From Enoplolaimus lenunculus (taxonomy: Eukaryota > Nematoda > Enoplea > Enoplida > Thoracostomopsidae): a stretch of 64,000 nt of DNA. The stretch is taken from positions 36,946-100,945 of the forward strand of contig JASANG010000116.1 of NCBI GenBank assembly GCA_030248215.1, written 5' to 3'. Shown here in pieces: positions 57,231-64,000 of this stretch. Position 1 is the stretch's first letter; every line of letters starts with the position of its first letter. Both the position numbers and the translations under genes were made by a program. The notes below the pieces were generated by a model. It had not been told where the DNA came from. It ran no database searches and saw only the letters and a program-made list of their open reading frames with translations.

Positions 57231-57744
57231 CAGGGTGCGATCGGATCGCAAAAAACCGGATACCGGAACCGGATCTGGATAGTGATTTTTTACCGGAACC
57301 GGATCCGGATAGTGATTTTTTTTACCGGAACCGGATGTTAACCGGATAGTGTGTTTTTAAAATAAATCCATTTTTAGCACGTTAATGCGTCAGTAAATGT
57401 TAATTTACTTTCAGTAAACGGAATATTGCGTATATAAAAGGAGCGTGTCCTAATACTTAAAAATAATTGTGTGAAGCTGCAAATAATTGGTTTCTTTACA
57501 TAATAAAATCCGAATCGCTACTTGAACCAAATGCAAAAATACTGCTTTAAACCAATATTTATGTATACTTACATGTAATGGGACTGAAAACAACACCTCG
57601 CAACATAATTTGCAATAATTTGAGATTTACGAAATCATCACCGAAATCCGGTATCCGGTAGGTTTATACCGGATATCGGAACCGGAACCGGATGCGGGTT
57701 TTTGCCGGATAGTAAACAGGAGCCGGATATCCGGTCGCACCCTG
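57231..57744. mobile_element. hAT-like foldback element, CCGGAT interior
   Basis: CAGGGTGCGATCGGAT at the left and ATCCGGTCGCACCCTG at the right. A perfect 8-bp duplication, TTAGTTAT (57223-57230, 57745-57752). The interior ends consist of GGAACCGGATCCGGATAG-like repeats. It ends about 220 bp upstream of the SOCS start codon. Confidence 0.9.
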
Positions 57745-57961
57745 TTAGTTATACCTACCTTACGTCTGGGTCCGGCAAACTTTGTTGACCTTGGAATCCG
57801 GTATTTTTCACCGCTTGCACTCTACTGTTTGTGTATTTTGTAGCGCAGATAAATCAGGATTGGCGAAAGATTTCGGGTGTAATGTTAGATTTACTTTTGA
57901 TCTAATGTCTTGCCAATTACATCAAACAGTTCCTTGGGTTCAGTCATATTAACAGTTTTTA

Positions 57962-60900
57962 ATGGATCCTCAAGATTTTTGCTCACCTCATGCCACTAAT
58001 CATTCCGCTGTTGACAAAGCACATGATGATTTTGTGGCAATATACCGTGGTCGAAACGGGTTTGCGCCCTTGAAAACGATGGCATCGTTTGAAGAAAGTC
58101 ACCCATCAGCAAATGTCAACAAAAGTTATCAGCGTGCTAAAATGCCGTGCACATCAGAACAAGCAATAAGCTTGACTGTCTGTGATAATTTACTGAGTCG
58201 CCAATGCCGAACTGTTGGCGACTCGCGTACAAAATTGAACCGGTGTCCAAATGGTGTGATATTTCGAACGGCAACTGCAGAACATGTTGTCAACACCAGC
58301 TGTCAATTGGCTAGTAGAAATGATGGATCTGGTCAAAAGAATAACGATGCAGATGTGGCTTCTAAACAAGATACAGCTACAGATACAACAGTACATGGCC
58401 TCTTTTTGGCGCCGTGCTGTACTTCATCCAAATTAGAACGGTTTGAACGAAAGCGACGGCAATGTCGACGACGACGTAGTGATATACCGGCGACAGGTGA
58501 CGCTGATTCGCTAAATCCAGGTAACTGTGGCGCCAGTCGACAACTTCTGTCTCGTAGAAGTGTGCAAGACTCTGAGGCAGCCGCAACGTTATCGGCGATG
58601 CCGCGCGTATCACAATCAGCACGCTCGGTCGTGTTGAAGTCGACTACGACGCCATCGTCGGTATCGACAGAATCGGTCAATGCGTCGTCAACGTTGGTAA
58701 CAAATGACTTGCGGTCAACGCCTATAACTCATCAATCGTCGAAGTTGGCAGTGATGACTCATCAATTAATGGCATCGCCAGCAGTGGCACATCGATTGAT
58801 GGAATCGACTGCGACGGCTTATCACTCGACGGCGTCCAAGGCGATGACTCATCAGTCAATGGAGTTGCCGGCGGTGACGCAGCCATCGATAAAATCGACT
58901 TCGTCGGTTCATCCATCGAGGACGTCGACAGCGGAGGCTCATCAACCGACGACATGGACTGATGTTTCGTTACAATGTGTAACGTCATTGACACAACCAA
59001 TCTCCACTGTTCACTTAAAGAGAAGTGTAGAAACTGTAGACAATCGGCGTAACACAACAGATGTGGCGAATGCAATCTTCCATGCGGCATCAATAAGTCA
59101 ACCGCAGGCCAGCTTGACTTATTGTAACGATTCGAAATTGAATAGCTCAAAACGTCTTCCTCAGTCGATGCTGTCTGAACAGCCGTGTCATTCAAGTAAT
59201 GATGAGATGTTATTTGCACCTTCTCGGCTGCAACCAGTACGCAAACAGCCGTTTTGTGACAGCATCTCTCGATTGCGCGCTACCGGATGGTACTGGGGAC
59301 CGCTTGATTGGGCGAAGGTAAATGTAAGGGTCCATATCTCAGATGTGTATAGCACCTATCACCGGTTAGTGGTAGATTTTCATTTTAAACTCACAAATTG
59401 CTGCAGTTACTTATGCAAAAATTGGCACAGAAGTAGAATACAGTCAAAGATTAATGTTATTTTTGTTTAAAAACTACACGTTGCACCATAGTTTTCTGTG
59501 AACACAATGAACAAGATGTATAGTAAAGATTATTTAACTTTTCCATTACTACAACCAAACAGTGTAGTACGGTACCACATGTCCTAAGCGAGCCGCCCGT
59601 CTTCTCTGATTGAGTTGGAGGTTTTTGGTTGTTAACTGGGACATGCAAACTCAAAACATCTTTAATAACCAATCAGTGAAGCGCTTTAATCGGAATAGAA
59701 TTATTTGGAACTAAGCCATCATAACCCGTCAATCAAAGATGGTATGATGGATTACGGTTCTCGTTTTGCTACATCGCGCTATGAAACTCTAAGTGTCAAC
59801 CACTATGTACATAATCCAGCCTTGATAACTGCAGCGACTATCAAAATGTTTCAAGAAAAGTAACGGCCATATTGGAGTTTTGAGTTTGCAGCATATGCAA
59901 GTAAAGTAATAGTTGAATTTGATCTATAAACATAGCATACAATTTCAGTAGTAGACCAACCATAATATCGGTTATAGTATTCTCTATTTCGTTTTTTAAA
60001 TGAAGATGTCTTTAAACTTGATAAGTTTAACATGACGTCAAATCTTCGACAATGGGTTTTTTAGGCTGAAACTCTGCTTTCAAATCGACCCTTTGGAACA
60101 TTTCTTTTACGTGATTCGGCGGATGATCGTTACATTTTTGCATTGTCTTTCACTGGCGAAAACAGTCGTGTTCACCATGTGCGTATCAAATGGTTTAAGG
60201 TGTGTTTTCATTTTTGTTTTTTTAGTACCTTTTATAGTAATACATACTAGTAGTCAAGTCGGTTGTAAATTTGTAACACTACATATATTTCTTCCGAAAA
60301 AATTGGCTCCTGCTGCAAAACTGCGCTTTCTAAACAGTATTTATATGTTCTAATTTGGATACAAAACCAGTAGCTGGACCACTGCCCGATGTGAGGCATT
60401 CCATATTTATTATTAATTGTCTTTGAAGTTGAAGAAGTATGTCAGGCATTTTTTTTAATTCTGGCCGCAGTTTCGCTTAGATAGATACGCAAACAGGTAA
60501 TCTTGTAAATATTACGCCGAATAGTGTTCGTGTAGACAAGTGCAGAAATTTACTATTGCATCAGCCATTTACCTGATTTACAATCATCGCTTATACGAAA
60601 TTGTACGCAGCTAACGTTACCTTACCAAGACAGCTCTCGCGCAATAATTAGATGATGATGGACTTCCGTTAGCTTTAACCTTCTTGTCTCGTTTAGAATA
60701 AAAGAGTTGATCATGGTTTTGGATTGCGTCCACTGCGGTTGCGGTTTTGTAGCCGCGTCTGAGTGTCTCAGCGATCGCGTCTCAAACGCGGTTTGACACG
60801 CGATCATAGACGCCATTTTAATTGCGTTTGCTGTCGCGAACCCCGGTCGCAGTCGCGGTTTGAGACGCGATCGTAGATGCGATTTTAATTGCGTTCGCAG

Positions 60901-62127
60901 TCGCGGTTCGAACCGCTGTCGCAGTCGCGGTTTGAACCGCGGTCTCAGTCGCGGTTTGAACCGCGGTCTCAGTCGCGGTTTGAACCGCGGTCGCAGTCGC
61001 GGTTTGAACCGCGGTCGCAGTCGCAGTTTGAACCGCGGTCGCAGTCGCAGTTTGAACCGACCGCGTCTGTAACCGCGAATGTAACGCGTCTGTAACCGCA
61101 ATTTTAACCGCGTCTGTAACCGCGAGTGTAACGCGTCTGTAACCGCAATTTTAGCCGCGTCTGTAACCGCGATTTTAACCGCGAACCTGCGATCGCAATC
61201 GCGGTTTTTGCGTCCACGTAAATTTCGGTTGCGAGCGATCGCGATTGCGTCTGCGAGCAATCGCGATTCGAACCGCGTTTGGGTCGTGACCGCGGTTGCA
61301 CTTAATTCTGTCCGTGACTGTATTTAATATTTCGATATTGGCATGTGTTTTGATTCAAGCATAGCGCCTACCATATTTGATATTGCCATTTTGCACTTTT
61401 ATCAACTTTATTTTGATTTTAGGGTAAATTTAGTTTCGGTCGTGCCGAACCAAGTTTCGTTCGATCGTCAGATATTGTTGACTTGATCGAGAAAACCATC
61501 GAACATTCCATTGCTGGCAGATTTCGCTTTTTTCTTCATCCTCGCATCGGTGGAGGACGTGTGGCAGCTGCTGGCGGGAACGTAGAATTGCAGTTACAGC
61601 ATCAGCCGGGTGCTGATAATCAACAGAACAATGTTTTGCTCATTAATAATAATAATAATAATGATAATAGTAACAATAATAATGATCAAGGTAACCGTGA
61701 CCATGAAATTCGTGTCGATAACAATCGTGTCGATGATAGAGAAAACGCTGATGTAAATCAACAAAATGGAATGCGTCGTAATGATATTGTGAATATGGCA
61801 CCTATTCCTATAAACGATGCAGTAGATCCACGTTTTGGACGTCTTGAACTTGACCCGCCGCCGGCTGCTGATACTGAGGCTGTTTGTTTACGGCAACCAC
61901 TATCGCGATTTGCGCCTGGAGTGTTGCCAGTTGCATCGCTGAGGCATTTGGCTCGTTATGCGATTAGATGTCGTGTTCGTAGGGATCAAATCGAGCTATT
62001 GCCGTTGCCTAAACGTGCAAAAGTTTATCTGGAAGCTGCGCAGTATTTTTACGAAGACCCGGATGACGATTCAGAGAAATGTGATGCAATGTACGCATCG
62101 TTGGTGAATGAAATTTTGCTGCGATAG
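57962..62127 (+). CDS. SOCS6/SOCS7-like adaptor (SH2 plus SOCS box), three exons
   Basis: SOCS proteins recognise phosphotyrosine through SH2 and recruit elongin B/C-cullin 5 through the SOCS box to ubiquitinate receptors or IRS-type proteins. Exons: 57962-59317, 60065-60199, 61423-62127; both introns are phase 0 with GT..AG ends. Total 731 aa. Exon 1 is a long, Ser/Thr-rich N-terminal region with a basic cluster (ERKRRQCRRRR, residues about 161-172) and degenerate THQS.. repeats (about 255-330). It ends with LRATGWYWGPLDWAK, the SOCS6/7 SH2 entry. Exon 2 has PFGTFLLRDSADDRYIFAL, with the phosphotyrosine-binding Arg at about 468. Exon 3 has SSDIVDLIEKTIEHSIAG, then an Asn-rich insertion (about 572-585), then SLRHLARYAI (BC box) and LLPLP (Cul5 box). 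It is longer than human SOCS6 or SOCS7 (535 and 581 aa). The family is secure; SOCS6 versus SOCS7 is not resolved. Confidence 0.95.
60720..61302. repeat. GC-rich CGCGGTTTGAAC repeat in SOCS intron 2
   Basis: Tandem CGCGGTTTGAACCGCGGTCT/GCAGT-type units (60848-61066), flanked by GCGTCTGTAACCGC units and ATCGCG palindromes. CTGCGGTTGCGGTTTTG at the left and ACCGCGGTTGCA at the right look like inverted ends. The whole can fold back. Arg-rich frames on both strands (RGLNRG.., RFKPRLRP..) are by-products of the repeat. Confidence 0.75.
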
Positions 62128-62393
62128 TGAGCAGAGGCGGAGTTGCGTACTGATATTTTGAAGGTGGTATTACACAGATTTACAGTTCCCATTGTTTCGG
62201 CGCCCATGTTTATTATAGAGGCCTGTCCTTTGGTAGAAGAGGAAATGAAAGACTTGTAGACTCAAAAAATTATGCTTATGCTTCGGTTTTAGCTTACAAC
62301 TTTCAGGCAAGTATCTATAGTTAACATAGATCGTTCGGCTTAGAGTTGCATCCGAGTCCGGCTATTCCAGTTATTCCTGGTATCTAATGTAGA

Positions 62394-62983
62394 GGTTCAC
62401 GTTATAGCCGGGGCAGCCTGGGACACGTTTTGTCCCTATTAGACTATTGGGTAACATTTTGTTTGCTTATAGACCCTATGTCGTATTCAAAAATTCGTAT
62501 TTGTCTGCTATTGTCATCTGTAGGTCAACTTGTTCTTCAATATCATATGATATTCGAGGTATTATCTGCGAATATCGTATGATATATTTTCAAATGTCTG
62601 CATGGTTTTTTCTGCTGAATATCATATGATACTTGAATGTGAAATTTGAATTTTTCAATTACGAAGCAGTGGTTCTAAGTGATTTTGTGTCGGAAAAGAT
62701 TTCCAGGCGTATATTTGGTATTTAAAGCATATCTGTACATCTGCCGTCTGACTTTCACTTCATGTGATTTTTGTTGAAATTTTGGAATAGCATATGATAT
62801 TCGCGTAAATATCCTACAGTATCATGTGACATATTGATCATTTGAGAGCAGTGGTTTGTAAGCTAATGTCGTATGACATTCTAGTTTTATCTGTTCACTC
62901 GATAAAAAGCCTGAATTTTTAAAGTTCACGTCGATTCAACATGGGAAAAACGTGACCCGCCTGCCACAGTTATAAACTTGATT
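62394..62983. mobile_element. ATAACCGGGGCA-type TIR element with CATATG palindromes
   Basis: The left TTCACGTTATAGCCGGGGCAG and the right GCCTGCCACAGTTATAA are inverted. The interior has GACACGTTTTGTCCC, CTATTAGACTATTGGGTAAC and many AATATCATATGATATT-like palindromes. It is the same family as 3709 and 55940, and here it is uninterrupted. Confidence 0.7.
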
Positions 62984-63643
62984 TCCGAGTAAACCTAAAT
63001 TTTCTAAGTCCGGGTCTTGCCTTGGACAAAATAGCGTCGAGATATTCCAGGTGTGGGCTTAGAATTTCAAGAATTAAATTCCGGGTATTTGTTTTTAAAT
63101 GTTGCAACTCTATTTTGACTATCGAGTTTTATGGTTTCGTGTTAGGAAATACGCTGTATTCTATTCAAAACGGGCATATTCTCCCGGAAACAAATACATT
63201 CAAAATAAACCGTGGCTTGATATCTGGGATGAATCTGCAACAAATAAAATATATTTTTGTTTTGTCGTACCGAGCGTTTATTATCCAGTATCAACGAACA
63301 CTTTGATGCGTAAGATACGAAACAGTTATGAGCGCAAAAATCAGCAGTTCTAACATTATTCTCATGCAGACTTACCTCTGATGGTGATGCAACATAGATT
63401 CGGCTCCGTCAGAAAATTAACTGGTTCTTGCGCGGGCAGAAGTAATTACATAAAGATAATAATCTTAGAATAATTGCTGAATTTTTTCACTCGCAATACC
63501 ACGTATTTAGAATTGTATGTTTTACGCTCATAGTAATCAGCTTGTGAGTCAGGGTATCTTTCTTAGAGCAATCGGCCTATGTAGGTATACCTTACTGCCG
63601 TCCCAAAATACCACCGTCCCATCTGAAAAATTGATAGCTTCTT

Positions 63644-63800
63644 TGGCTCATGTGTAGAACAGCCCGGAATGTTTTTCGACGAAGCTGTAATAGAGTCAGT
63701 TTAAGCTTTAGACAAATTTTTTGCTTAGGCTTAGGAATAGGCTCTCCCTTCCGCTTAGACTAGGCTTAGGCTTAGGAATTTGCTAATACTACTTATAAGG
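63644..63800. mobile_element. MITE family 2, copy with lost right end
   Basis: The left end GGCTCATGTGTAGAACAGCC is followed by AGTTTAAGCTTTAGACAAA and two TTAGGC arrays (about 63721-63733, 63763-63776). The right terminus is replaced by unrelated sequence. Confidence 0.6.
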
Positions 63801-64000
63801 TAAGTTACCCTGGATCGAAAGTCCTTGCCACCCATCCTTGGCGGGTACTCCTTATGGTTTGATCGAGGTTGGCTACTAGGTCTAGTTACGCTACTCCGCC
63901 CGATCGCGTCCGGGATGGGTTTCCCATCTCGGGCTCGCAGTGTATACACCGTCTGAACGCAAACACTTATCGCTACCGGATCGTTGAGAAAAATGTCGCA

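Noticed and set aside
58722-59219. 165-codon minus-strand frame opposite SOCS exon 1
   Set aside because: It is a shadow of the real plus-strand exon; its Ser-Met-Asp-Glu-Pro pattern mirrors the THQS repeats.
60622-61260. 212-codon Arg-rich minus-strand frame
   Set aside because: Produced by the CGCGGTTTGAAC repeat in the SOCS intron; plus-strand frames are equally open there.

Overview
This is AT-rich nuclear DNA from an invertebrate animal. Intron-containing animal genes (CHMP4, ETFB, a SOCS6/7-type adaptor and the start of an animal fatty-acid-synthase-like ketosynthase) sit in a sea of small transposable elements. Spliceosomal introns with GT..AG ends, a cullin-5 SOCS box with an SH2 domain, and an animal-type FAS/PKS ketosynthase rule out bacteria, plants and fungi. 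An ascidian or another small-genome marine invertebrate would fit, but I cannot fix the phylum from sequence alone.

Layout. 1-1.9 kb: minus strand, first exons of a FAS/PKS ketosynthase, running off the left edge. 3.1-3.6 kb: a Ser-rich hypothetical ORF (minus). 4-30 kb: no gene I can support. This stretch is MITE families, tRNA-related repeats, a 169-bp inverted repeat (11.75-12.61 kb), an 18-bp minisatellite of about 61 units (12.77-13.88 kb) and a GGGACA-type minisatellite carried in a terminal-inverted-repeat element (22.15-22.87 kb). 30.9-33.2 kb: possible exons of an unknown gene (plus). 33.9-34.2 kb: a minus-strand coding fragment abutted by a MITE. 36.2-39.9 kb: complete ETFB (minus, 6 exons, 255 aa). 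41-42.4 kb: hAT-like foldback element and tRNA-derived SINEs. 42.47-46.97 kb: a young complete LTR retrotransposon with Gag zinc knuckles and an aspartic protease but no reverse transcriptase or integrase, inserted into a tRNA-like sequence. 47.0-48.0 kb: a solo LTR in the same tRNA-like unit. 49.4-53.4 kb: complete CHMP4 (plus, 6 exons, 222 aa). 53.7-57.7 kb: hAT-like and palindrome-rich elements, some nested. 58.0-62.1 kb: complete SOCS6/7-like gene (plus, 3 exons, 731 aa). 62.4-64 kb: more MITEs.

The host genes are functionally unrelated (lipid or polyketide synthesis, mitochondrial electron transfer, ESCRT-III membrane scission, cytokine/RTK signalling) and form no operon. The most distinctive content is repetitive. 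One set of hAT-like foldback elements has 8-bp target duplications and interiors made of different short tandem motifs. Another group of related MITEs shares GGCC-ATGT termini and carries TTAGGC arrays or GGGACA arrays inside. One tRNA-like unit has received two independent LTR insertions.
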